In this document: in pieces, positions 33,761 to 46,500 of the stretch | How the letters are laid out: each line of letters begins with the position of its first letter | Numbering within the stretch: the first letter of the stretch is position 1 | Origin: Diadophis punctatus similis | Lineage: Eukaryota; Chordata; Lepidosauria; Squamata; Dipsadidae | DNA: 64,000 nucleotides | Assembly: GCA_023053685.1 (NCBI GenBank) | Contig: JALIGW010000016.1 | Location: 2,470,501-2,534,500, forward strand | Direction of reading: 5' to 3' | The notes under the pieces: generated by a model | The model's database searches: none | The model's input: only the letters and a program-made list of their open reading frames with translations | What the model was told of the DNA's origin: nothing | Program-made: the position numbers and the translations under genes

Positions 33761-34989
33761 AAAGTAAAGCATAGCTTACATTTGATTGCCAATTTTGATT
33801 TCAGTTGCTATTTTTTCAAATCCTCCTAGTATATGTTCTGCATAGATTATAGATATGGTGAAAATATTTGTCTTGTAGTGTAGTCCACTCCATAGTCTGA
33901 AGTTGATTGATTTAATTACAGCAAACAGATATGATCCTAAAAAGGAAAGTAAATATCCTTCACTAACCAAAGTAAGATCACAACTTATACATAGAACATG
34001 ATAAGTTTCCTTTCTAATCTTTTCAACAAACTATGTTCAGAATTATCATATTGAGTAAATAAATATATATAAATACGCAGTGTAGAGATAGAATTGCATG
34101 TCCTTTCCAACAGAGATTTGAATTCTCTAGTAGTTATTTATTTGACATAACAACAGCAAGGTTTTTTATTTTAGGAGGGGCTGCCTTACCACAGTAATTA
34201 ATTTAAGCAATGGAGTACACTGAATAATGCAGATTTGAATTTATACATAATAAATTAAAAGTGCTTATTTTTCAAGCTCAAAACAGCTTTCAATTATGCC
34301 TATTGTGGAAATGCAAAAACGGGGGGAAATTCTATTTCTTGCATATGGAAGGAACTGTAGTGTAGGGGGAAAGGCTATAATAGAAATAACAACAGCACTT
34401 TTAGGAACACAGGAAAAATAAAATGTGTAAAATAAACGAATTCATGCGGGACACAGCAAAAACCCCATACAGTATAGCGCACCTTGTTAGGATTAAGTTC
34501 AATTGAGTTTTATGGTATTTACGGTACTTCTATGTAACCTCCTATGTATGAGGAACCTTCTAAAGTGAGTTCGGAAGCTGCCCGGGAATTTATTAAGCCG
34601 TTTGTAATCGGGCTAAGACATCTGAGTTGCAAAAACCAGGACAAACAAATATAGGTTTTGTACCTCGTTGCTGCCAATTGGAGATCATCCGAATTTTTGT
34701 AAGTGATAAATGGTAGTAACACTAGGTGGTATGGTAACACACACGAAGCATTTTCCGGAGACGGCTTTATATACTGAGTCCTGGAGAGCAATCAGAGATT
34801 TATTTTAAAGATCTTTCGAACTTACGACCGTTATACCTGCTACGTCAAGGTCGATAAAATACTAGAATTTGTTTTTTTTTTAATTGTTGCACTTATTCTA
34901 ATAAATTTGCCCCACAACTTTCTAGTATTTTGGTGCTCCCACAGGTTCCGCTCTTTGCTTTTCTTCTTCTATGATGTCATATTAACGCT
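33761..34989. other. Intergenic upstream of N4BP2L2, no feature seen
   Basis: AT-rich, becoming less so after 34500. No gene, SINE or LINE recognised. Confidence 0.45.
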
Positions 34990-35049
34990 CTAGGAATCTC
35001 GGGAAATGTATTTTGTAGGCCGTGAGAGTTACAAAAACGCATGCGCGGA

Positions 35050-35184
35050 AGCTAAGGAAGCTACCATTTTGGACGGAGGCGATTTGAGGTGGTATTGGGT
35101 TCGGGTTTGCTTTGGTGGGGGCGCGTAGCCGTTCCCGCTTGACCTCCGGAATGCTTGGCGAGCGAGTGGCCGGTTTGTTTTGAG
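35050..35184 (+). other. N4BP2L2: N4BP2L2 non-coding exon 1 (5' end estimated)
   Basis: A donor TGAG|GTTAGT lies at 35184/35185, downstream of the NRF1-like site and upstream of the coding exon whose acceptor is at 36167-36168. The 5' boundary is a guess. Other donors further down, in the GC-rich flank, cannot be excluded. Confidence 0.5.
35151..35183 (+). other. Possible upstream open reading frame in exon 1
   Basis: ATG at 35151 opens a 10-codon frame (MLGERVAGLF) that stops with TGA at 35181-35183, one base before the exon 1 donor. If exon 1 is right, the scanning ribosome would meet it before the main ATG. Confidence 0.4.
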
Positions 35185-36168
35185 GTTAGTCTGCAGATGC
35201 GGATAGAAAGTTTATTTGGGAAGAGCGATGCTGAGGCAAGGACTGCGAGGAAGCCTCTGAATTGCACAACCTGAGGGAGAAGAACTGGGGTGGTGGACAG
35301 ATGCTTGTTTACTGTGTGACGCGTGTTTACGGAGAGGATATATCCGCCCGCCTTGGCCAGTCTGGTCCTCTTGGACTACAGCTCCCATTGCTCCTAGCTG
35401 TAAGGGAAGTCGCTTTGCCGTGGGGGATGGGACTTGTAGTCCAGAACCTACGAATGGGAGAAAGTGGAGGCAAGCCCTTCATTGGGGCTGTTTGTGCTTT
35501 TGTACCTGAGCTGTCACTCGTCGCATGAGGAGGTGTAGGATTGACATGCCCCCCCCAAGTGATGTTGGGGCACCTGATGCATAAAAGCATGGGGAAGCAT
35601 AGATGGCGTGGCCATAGAGCAGATCATTTGGAGGGGCTGCCCTCCCAAAATCCGGATCATGAGTCTTAGGTAGCACATGGACCTTTTAGAAAAGGGCAAG
35701 GCTAAAACTATATGACTTGGGATTTTAATTCTGAAGTGGCAAGGGCTTACTTTATTCTGAAGATGGCTGTTGTGTGTTTTCAAAATAAGCTCTAACCATT
35801 TTGTTGTTTGGCCTCAATTTCATCACAACTTTTTATTTTTTTCCAAAGCAATTGAAAGTTAACATAGGTAGCAAATGTGTGATAGTGTATACTATCATTG
35901 AAATATAAAAAACACCTTGATGCCAAGCATTTTGTAAACTGAAGAATATGTTTTACCCTTAGGCTCCTTTTTACAACCTCTCACTAATTTTACAATAACG
36001 TTATTTTATTATTTAGAAGGTATATTTACATAGAAGAAAAATAGATTGGCTACAATGGGTGCATCCTCAGTTCAGCATGTTTAGCTTCAATCATTGCATG
36101 AGTAATGTGTGGTCAAAACATGAAACATATTTGATATAATACTTTAAATATATTTTATTGTTTTTAAG
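35185..36168. other. N4BP2L2 intron 1, no feature seen
   Basis: GC-moderate at first, then AT-rich. No repeat or further exon recognised. Ends in TTATTGTTTTTAAG, the acceptor. Confidence 0.5.
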
Positions 36169-37556
36169 ATGCTTCATGCTGCGTGTAAGTCAAGATACTT
36201 TGAAAATCAAGATGTCTCAGTAGCTGAGCCCACTTCTAAAAGGATGAAATCTACAGAAGAGCCTTATGGTAAATCCTATGATGAATTACAAAGACTTCAT
36301 GAGGAAATACATATTAAAAAAACCCATTCCGGCTTTATTCCATTGTCGCTATCTGATGATGGTGAAGAGAAGGAAGAGGAAAGAGAGAGAGAGAGAAATG
36401 CAGAAGTGTTAAACTCATTTAACCAAGTACCTCCTAGTCAAACACCAAGTTCAACACATCTTTCAAGTTTAGTAAACAAATCTGAAATTAAAGGAAATGA
36501 ATATTCTTCTGTTACTGACAACAGGAATGTAGCTCATAATGGAAATAACAACAATTTCATTAGTGAACATAAGAATAAAGGGAAAATGGAACTATACAGC
36601 ACAAGCAAAGCATTTATTGGACCCATTTATAAAAGTGAAAGTAACTGTGAACATAAACAAAAGCAAAAGTATATTGAAAACAACTGCCCAAAGAGATCAA
36701 ATACTATTACTGGTAGAAAGCCTCAGAAAGAAATAGTGCAAGCTATCTCCTGTGATATGCCAAAAATAGAAGATGAATTGTCACAGTTCTACAGGGAAAT
36801 TGATCAGCTTGAAAGTAATGAAAGTTGTCCAGATACTCATTTACAGGAGACAGAAGCAAGTTCACCTTATCCACCTCTGGACTGTAGTAAATCAAATCAA
36901 GTAATGTATGTAAAATCTCAAGAATGTCATAAGACATTACCTAAGAGTAATGAGGAACATTATTTTTATAATGAATCAAAGAGTTATAGAACTGGCAAAG
37001 ACATTTGTGATGACCCAGATGGTCACAGAACTGGCATGGAACAAAGTGAACATGGAAGAGATGGATGGGAAACCAAACAACCATGTAATAAACAAGATTT
37101 TAGATTCTGGAATGATTTTGTACCTCAGTTTAGGCATAGTGGCCAACAGACCCATCCATTTGGAATTCCTTACAACCCACCACATCCATTTACCGCTCAC
37201 TTCAATTTTCAGAATTCTAATTCCTTATCACTTTGTTCAGATGGCTTCAATTCTTCAAATACAGAATTAAAAAAAAATAACATGAACAGTTCAGAATGTG
37301 ATCAAAGTAATCCATACAGTAATCACTCTAATATTCATAGTATGCATACAATCAGAAATGAATGTAGTGTACCTGATGGATATATGTTTAATGGTTTCTG
37401 TGAAACTCAAGCAAATTGGAAAAACAGTAAAGCTCACAATTTTGAAGAGTCAAATAATGTTCCTCAACAGCATCCTCAGGACAAATTATATGAATTTAAA
37501 AAGCGGATTTTAATATTAAGAGGACTTCCAGGCTCTGGAAAGACAACCTTATCTCA
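36169..37556 (+). CDS. N4BP2L2: N4BP2L2 coding exon 1 (residues 1-462, split 463)
   Basis: The acceptor AG (36167-36168) lies directly before the ATG. The exon encodes the whole polar N-terminus and ends inside the P-loop helix: [12 protein letters not shown] then CA|GTAAGT, so residue 463 becomes His after splicing. An in-frame stop follows in the intron. A GAGAGA-rich run near 36380 codes for alternating Glu and Arg. Confidence 0.95.
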
Positions 37557-40500
37557 GTAAGTGAATCATGAATTTATTTTAAGAATAAAATGTGATTTAT
37601 GTCCTAGACTTCCTCTTCTATACTGCTGCTTCCTCGTAATCTCTTCTCCCTCTACTTATTTCCTCTATCTCTAGATCGAAGTCAGGACTTTTTCAGTGGT
37701 TGGCCAATGGTCTTAAATTATTCATCAAAATGTACTCTTTTTATTGTTTAAGCTCAAATGTCAACCCAAGTATTAACATTTTAGAAACGAAAACCTTGTT
37801 TTAACTATTCGAAGATTGTGAGCTTTGGACAATTTCAGATCAGCTAGTTCTTCTGTATTTCCTTTTTTGTTTAAAATGAAAAACGTATATGGGAGCATGA
37901 ACAAATAGATGTGGAAAAATGTAAAAGATAAAGACTGTAATTCCCCTTCAACAAAGCAAAATTTAAAGCTGTTGAAATTATATAGAGTTTTCAGATAACT
38001 GGTGTTAGTAATAGGTTTACATAACTTTTAACTTCCAGATAAGAAAATGAGCCTTTGGACATACAGTGACTGGATTCCACAAAATGCCTTTCTGAATCTT
38101 ATCTGTAAATCATGTTTTCTTATGATTAAACTACATTTAATGGTTATTTCTTTCATTAATTAGAATATTCTATAAAATTTGGGAAATAATTTGAATTAAG
38201 ATAGCTATAAATATGTTTTAATGTAATTAGCATACATTCTTTTAATGGTATGTTTAGGGAAAGAGATTAAAGCATTTTTGTTGATATATAGGTATGAGCT
38301 AGAACAAGTGGGCTGGTTTCTAAAAGTGTTTTAGAAAGACCATTTTTGAGGACTTCTTAGAAATGTTTATATTAATAATTTTTAGCTTAGTCTGCATGAG
38401 ACACGTCATCTGCATGAGACACGTCTTTACCTACATTTAAACTATTAATGTACAATGGATGTTTATTGGTTATCTTTATGCAGCTTAAATTTTAAAAAAA
38501 TATTGATGGATGGATAAAAGGATCCTTCTGAATAATGATGATTGGTAGATTTTAAAGTAATTTTGCACTTAAAATCAATATAAATGATACCTGTTGGTTT
38601 AGCAACAATAGAAAATAATTGTTAGTATTTTGGGGGATAGCTTCTTTCCATCACATGAAACTGAAAGATAAGACAGCATAAATAAATAATCAAGTAATTA
38701 CGTTATCTGATATGGAATTGAATAAATTCTGAGAAAAATCATTTATGAATGTATTCTTCAGGGGGGGGGGAAATAGGTGGTGAAAAATTAAATTTGAGAA
38801 CTGTTGTAGTCCTAAGATGTCTGTCAAAAATATATTGGAAATGTTTTACTAAAATTTCAGTATAAGATTTTCTATTTTTCCAAACCATCATTTGGCTATG
38901 TGGTAATAGACTTCCTTTTTATTCCTTTGACAGTATTCTCCTTGGTCAGAGTTGTAATGGCATTGTATTCAGTACTGATGATTACTTCCATCAGATCAGT
39001 GGATGTTGGAGCTATAATGTTTCTCAGCTTGGTGCTGCTCATGAGTGGAATCAAAATCGAGGTGTGAAAATATTAAGATATGTTAATGTAGAAACATTTA
39101 CAATGAAATATGCACTTAAATTGGTATTCTAAATCTATGAGAATTTGTAGCAGATTCATTGATATATGCATAATATCCCCATAAGCAGTAGGGAATTTGA
39201 ATTTTTAGTATGGTTCCTTACTATTTTTCTCTTTTATGAGAAGTTTTGGTAAATGGAAACTATCTTGTGCCTGTCTTCTCTATAAGTACAGACAAATCTA
39301 AAATGTTAAGGGTAAAGGCAAACCAAGTTAAGCTTACTTTTTCTTGCAGATTGTACTTTTCAACATGATCTATAATTTTCTATATGAACAATCACTTGAC
39401 CATTCATGTATAAATGCAGATTTGGGGTGTCTTTGGATATTAATGGGAAGGGTGAGGCAATGTAGATGATAACTATATAGACAATGTAATGGCTATCAAA
39501 ATGTTTTGCTAGAGCTTATGAAATTAGAAAACGTTTATATTAATTATAGTCTTCAGAACTTAAGAGCTAAATCAAGCCAGTGACTAGTCTAGTCTGTCAT
39601 TCTGTGCCAATGCATAATCAACCAGAGATATTCAAACAAGAACAGGGAGATGATAGGCCTCTTCAACTTTTATTCTCTCAAGAGGTTTTCAAAAGATTAA
39701 TTATTTTAGCTGCCATTTATTTAATTGAATTCTTATGTATTGCAGCAAAAGAAGCAATGGATCTAGGAAGATCCCCAATTATTATAGACAACACAAATAC
39801 ACAAGCCTGGGAAATGAAGCCTTATGTGAAAGCGGTAAATAAAGCAGCCACTTTTAATGAAGATTCAATTTTCTTTCTTAATATATAAATCTAATTTCTG
39901 TAAATGTATTAATCATTTTTGTCATACATTTCATCATGTGTTAACTAAATCTTATGATCTATATAAATCTCAATAAAACTTAAAACTTTTACTGGAATAA
40001 AAATTATTATGTTAAATATGCTGAAATTGAAGTACAATCTTATTATACATGTTGTCTTAAAAGAAATCCCATTATACATAATAGGACTTATTTCCAATTT
40101 GGTATATACAGGATTGCAGATAAGATCAGAGAAACTATTATTTGCTATTCCTTTTATAACTAGTTGTTGTTTGCTTAGGCTCTAGAAAAAGGCTACCATG
40201 TGGAATTCCATGAACCGGATACATGGTGGAAGTTTAATCCTGAAGAACTAGAAAAGTAAGACTTAAATTATACTTCACTCATTTGGAAAAAAAATGTATG
40301 AGACTTCCATCTAATACTTCACTCATTTCCATTATTGTCCTTAAATATGCAACTTTTGTATAAACTTAAAATTATCTTTGTCCCTGCTCCAAGACTAATT
40401 TCTTTTCTAGGCTTTGTGAAATAGAACGACACACTGTGCTTTCACTTGGATATTTTATTAATTTTTAATTATGCTGATGCTTGTAATTAAGTAAGGTGGA

Positions 40501-43500
40501 TGAGTTCATTTACAGTGACAACAGCAGCAATGGGTGCACCTTTGGAAGTTAGGAACAGATCATGGTAGAGAAAATTTGTCTATGTGATCTCTAAGCGTAA
40601 ATACTAACTTCTTGGTATACAATCTTATAACTACAGTTTCCTTTTACACTCATAGAGTTTCATTCACAATCTCCTCTTGTTATTCAGTTGTCCTGATCCA
40701 CAAATTCCCTAGGACTTGCAGGCTACCTACAAGTCCTATGACTTGCCCCAGAGGTCAATTCAAGTACTATAAATCCAATATATCAGTGGTACCCTGTGCC
40801 AGGATACTTGGCAGCAGTTAAACAAAGGAAATGAAGAAATATTTCAGTGTAACAAATAAATAAACAAATAAGTGTCAAAGTATTCAAGAAACTATGTAGC
40901 AGCAGCCTCCAACAAAAAAATACTAAATTTATGCCCCTTTTGCTCTCTTCATTTTGTCTACTTAAAAAAATCCTTGTTGGTACCTGCCTATTTATTTCTT
41001 AGGATACTTATAAATATGCAGGAAATTGTGAGGTTTTAATACATTTGTTTGAAATGAGAAACATCCACAATTAAGCTATATATTTAAGACAGACAAAATG
41101 CTGCTACTTTTTTGAATATCTTTTACGTTCAAAATCACTGATCATTTGCTATTTTTCCACATAAATATATATTGGTCCTTGCAATTTTTTTTGAAGAACA
41201 CAAACTGAAGGCATTCTAGGTGGTATTCCAAGATTATCAGATTTTTATCTGTTTGAATTATTTTCTTTTATAGGAGGAATAAACATGGGGTCAATCGTGA
41301 GAAGATTGTGCAAATGCTGGAAAGATATGAATATCAAATCTCGATACCCATTGTCATGAATTCAGTGCTTCCTTTTCATAAAACTTCACAAAGACCATAT
41401 TTACAAAGAAGACAGAGGTGGGGAGACTGTTCAGTCTCTTGGAATACTTTTAATGAGCGAGAATACATTTAAGGTCAATTTTCTTTATCAGTAATAGTTT
41501 GCCATTTATACACAATTAGTACAGTTAAATCTGTTGAAAAGACTTAATTCCTTGATCTGTTTTAAATATGCAGTTAATTTCTTTTGTGACTAAAATAGGT
41601 TTAATGCAGATTAAATATCTTGGAATTATTTATAAAAATGTAAATGTTTAATATTAAAATGTAAAATATTTTCACATTTTATATTTGTACTAATCTTGAT
41701 TTTATTGAAACTTGCGATAATCACTGATTTTTAGTGCAACATTTTACTTATACCGCAAACTGCTGAGCAGTTTCTTTTTCTCAATAGAATATCATGGATT
41801 TTTAATAAACAAATAACAATAGGGTAACTTTTAACATAGGAATTACATTTGAACAATTCTTTTTTCTGCTTTTAGTAGCATTTCAACTTCCGCATATCTA
41901 TTGATAACAGTTATGTTATTATGAAGCTTATCAATCAAACATTGACATTCAGCTGAAGTTCTTATGTTTCCATTTTCTGATCTGTACAGAATTTTATCTG
42001 TGCAAGTTGTAAGTTGCAAAAGTGGTAGCAAAATTCTGCAGTTAAAATCTGTGACTTTGAATATCAGCATGCAGCATGTGATTTGTATTCTTATAAATAA
42101 GTTCTCACATAGAACTTTTTTTATCAAATTCTAAATCCACCCTATTATGGTATGTTAAATGTTGTGCCTTTTGATATGGGTACTTAGTTTTCTTACAAAA
42201 TAATTAATACATTCAAATATGTTGAAAAAGTGAAACTGACATTAGTTACACCATATTACATTTGTTTAGGATACGATATATACAATATCCACTTCATGAT
42301 ATGTTTGTGGCTGAATTCACAAGTCTTTGTGCTAATGCCACGTAATAAATTGAATGCCTGTTTTCTTTTTGCATGGTTTTGTACTACTATTCAGCAATCC
42401 AGTCTCAATGGAATTGAATATTACACCAGGCTCCATTTCTCCATGGGAACCTTTGGAAGTTAAAGAGTAGCATGCCCTGTAGAAAAAGTCTTTATAAATT
42501 ATTAAGAACTATTGGTAAAAATAATTCGGCTTTCATGACTAGATTTTTTTAAAAATAAACTTATGCAGGACGTAATACCCATGCTCAGTGATGAAATCTA
42601 AAAAAGTAAAGACATTTATTAAAGCAGCAGCCTGAAATACAATTTAAACATACTCTTCCATAATATTTCTAGATAATCAAATTATTAATGGAAATATTCA
42701 CTTCATCTCTCATGTCTTGGCCAGAGGTGGTATTGCTCGAACCGGTAGCAAAGATTTTAACTGGTTCGCCAAATTGGCAATACCTCTGGCTCACCCCCCG
42801 CCCGCCCAGTTGCCGCTCACCCCGCCCACTCACCCCACCCACCGCGCCCTATATATGTTGCCTTCGCCACGCAGCCCAACTAATTGCCTCGCCTCGCCCG
42901 CTCTGCTCACCAAAGGTAAGCATGCCACCCTTCGCCTCAGATCGGGGGCCCAGGGACGTGCCATTCCCTGAAACCCTGGAGCCTCCACCCGCTCGCCGTT
43001 CACCTCGGTCAGGTCAGGGAACGCGCCATTCCCTGGCTCTGGCCTTCCGTGCAGCCTCCGCCCGCATGCCGCCCGTTCGCCCTCCGCCTTGGGTCAGGGG
43101 AGGCGCCAGTCCCTGGTTCTGGTCCTCCCTGGGGCCTCCGCACGCATGCCACCTGCTCGCCCTCCACCTCACTCACCTTCGTCTGCGCCATGGTGGGGGG
43201 AGACACCGGATACGGTGGGACTCGGCCGCCTTTCGCGAGAAGCCTCCAGCCACCGGTAGTTTTCAGCTGCCTTCAGAGCAGCTCTGCTGCAACGCCGTCC
43301 CTCCGGCCCAGCAGGCTGTTCTCCTGGTCGGGTCTGGCTGCGAGCGGCACCGGCAGGCACACATCTCATTGCGTGTGGCAAGACCCTCTGGCGCCATGAG
43401 ATGTGTGCCTGTTTGCTATGTGTGTATGAGGCCGAGAAGGAGGAGAGAAGCAGCCAGGTTGAATGCTGCGGCAGAGAGAAGCAGCCAGGTTGAATGCTAG

Positions 43501-46500
43501 AAGACTTGGCCGAACTTTTCTGCTGCTTCTGTGGGCGTGGCTTGATGGGTGTGGCTTGGGGTCATGTGACTCAATGGGCATGGCCAACTCAAAGTCACTC
43601 ACAGCAAGGTGCCACTCCACCTTGCCATGAGTGACGTCGAGTTGGCCACGCCCACTCATGACCCCACCACCAAGCCACACCCACAGAACCGGTAGTAAAA
43701 AAAATTGAATTCCACCCCTAGGACTCTAGGCTGACATGTTGTTTATGAATCTACTGACTCAACCTTATAGAAAACGTTTACTTATATTGCATGATTTTGA
43801 ATGAAACCTTCAGCCTTTACCAGGATATCCACATGATGGAATAATGGTTCCATTACACTTTGCCCTTTGACGGTGAATTCAAATGTAGGACAGGTAGGTC
43901 ATTCTACACCTACAGAACTCTTATGACAACTTCACCCTCAGGTCTGTGAGCTCAAACTTCCAAATGTTCACTAAGGACCATGTTGGCTGGGAAGGGAAAT
44001 GAAATCAACATCTCTAGGGCACCCAGGTTGATGAAAGTTACCTCATAATGCGGATGGAATATTTACTAGTCAGAATACTGTAGTTAAGTGATTGCTTTTT
44101 TTCAACAGTCATATTTGAAAACCCCAAATCTCTTTAACTACATGGTAATATCTGGCAATACTATCTACTGAAGTGCAGTTTTGATCAATTATTTTTCTGT
44201 ACAACTCTACTTTTTCTACTTTTTAATTATTTATTATAACTCTATACAAACATACAAACATGACTTTCTGTTTCTTGTGTTTCTTTTTCTTTTAAAAGAT
44301 AAACAAATAAAGGATTGAAGAATCATGCAAATGAGACTCGAAGTCCAGATTGAATTGTGGATATTTATTAATTTTTGTGTGTCTTAATCTTTAATGTATT
44401 GAAAAATATGCATGTAAATACTGCTAAATAGAAATAATTAAAAGATATTTTGGATAATTTACTGCTTAATTTGTTTGCTCCATTGCCATTTCCTTTTTTT
44501 AAGTAGAAGAGGTTCTTGTAAAAATTAAGTTCAGTAAGTTTAATATATTAAACTTTGCATTTAACAATGTGTGCTTACAACTATTAATCAGTGCACCAGT
44601 ATTTTGCAAGTTAATAGTACATATTTTATCATTAGTAATATGAGAATGTTGCCTTTATTCATCTCAGCATAGTTATGTAGTTGATCATGATATGCAGAAA
44701 ACTAGGGAGATAACTTTGAGGCAAAGATTCAGGAACGATTACCTAAACAAAAAGGACAAAAGCATTCCTTAAGGCTAAAAAGGAGGCAACATTCAGAAGA
44801 AACTCGGGTTGGCTCTTTCCTGATTTACTGGGGAGCAAGGGAAAGAGAAACTCTCAAACTTGCAAGATTCTGTTGCTATAGTCTATCAGAATAAAATGCA
44901 GATCTAGTATTACTGTGTTTTCTGATCTGGTCTACCACAAAAGCCTCATGGAGGTGACTTTTCCTTTCAGAAGTAGACATTATTAGTACAAATTTTGTAC
45001 TTGTTCCTTATAGCAGACAATGAGCTCCATTTTTTCTAATTTTGTATTAATCCTCATCTTGTTGCCACAAAAGTGAAACAAGCATATGAACAAGCAAAGC
45101 AAGTCTTCACCTTTATGTCAGTTTGAACAGATTGGTTACAGCTTTAAAAAAAAAGAATCAGTAGGAAAACATAAATGTGCATATCCCAGTGCATATGAGG
45201 GAGTTGGGTTGGGGAAACTCACAAGGCACATTTTGGTTCTCAATACTACTTAACAATACTACTGTGGTTGTTAGGTGTTTGGGGTCTGGGTAGCATCAAT
45301 ATACTGATGACATTTGAGTTCTTCTCTATAACATCAGAAACAGAAGAAACTGAGTTATGATTTGAAACTAGTGCGTTTAGGAAATAGAGGAGGGCCAATA
45401 AATTGAGGTTGAATCTTGCAAGACCTTGTGGGGAATTACCAGATATGGGAATTAAGAATTTACATGTTTGCTCTCATTTAAGAAGCACATAGCTTGGAAG
45501 TCTTTCTCGGGTCATGGTCATCAGTTATGGCACAATAACCTATGTCATCTGGGGTGCTTGTAATTTTAGTTGTATATCAGCTCCTGCTCCCTTTCCAGCA
45601 TAGGTTAGTTTGGCCTTAATTGTTCACATTCTGGTAGATTACTGCAATGTTCTATGGTACTATCACTGATTTTATTCCAGAAGTAACCACTAATTTATTC
45701 AGGGGGATACCCTAAAGACTTTACAGTACCCTCCAATTAGTTACTGAGATAGTTTTGCTTTTGACATAAACTATTTGGAAGCACATATCTGATGGAGGTA
45801 ATCAAGGAAGATCTTCCTGCATGTGCTAAAAGCAAACATTCTCTTGCAGTTATTTGACAGGTGGCCCATCCCTGCAAATTTGTGAGGACTTACTGTTACA
45901 CCTTTTTTATACCTGTTGATAATTTGGCTTTTCTTACAATATTTCACTGATGAGTGTTGTATTAATGATTATTTTTGTTTTCCTACTTATTTATAATTAA
46001 TGTTACTTTTATATTGTTTTAGTTTAGTGGCTGTATTATGGAATCCAAATTATTTTATTGTAAACTGCTTTTAAGATTGACAGTATGAAAAAACAATATA
46101 TACATATTTTTAATACTATGCACTTAATTTATTTCCAGTATTTATGCCCTAATCCTACAGGTAACAATGATATATATATATTTGAAAATTGAAATACTTA
46201 ATAATGTAATGCAATTAAGATTTAATATATTTTAAAGTTAAACTTAACTTTATTTCAATCTTGCCTTTGTAAAATATGATGTATACAGGTAGTCCTTGAA
46301 ATGATGGAGCTTGGCCATTATGTTTTCATGTGATTATGGTCTTAAGAGAAGCATCGATCCTCCCATCCCTGCTCCCCTCAGTGACTTATTAAACAAATGT
46401 GTGGGTCATTAAGTGAAGCACAGGATGCCTTAGAAGTGAGGGAGGTCCTGGGTGGACTAGCACAGGCACAGTCACACTTGGCCAATAAACAATTCTGTTA

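Larger units (their letters stand above)
34990..35445 (+). promoter_or_regulatory. N4BP2L2: N4BP2L2 promoter region with ZNF143/THAP11- and NRF1-like sites
   Basis: GC rises here. There are three sites like the ZNF143 element (ACTACA, two bases, then TCCCA): minus strand TACATTTCCCGAGATTCC at 34993-35010, plus strand ACTACAGCTCCCATTGCTCC near 35376-35395, and minus strand ACTACAAGTCCCATCCCC near 35423-35440. An NRF1-type palindrome ACGCATGCGCGG lies at 35037-35048. No TATA box. These are common motifs of CpG-type housekeeping promoters. Confidence 0.65.

Noticed and set aside
42688..43500. 270-residue open frame
   Set aside because: It lies in the GC-rich interior of a hAT-type element, has no transposase motif and no start or splice context.
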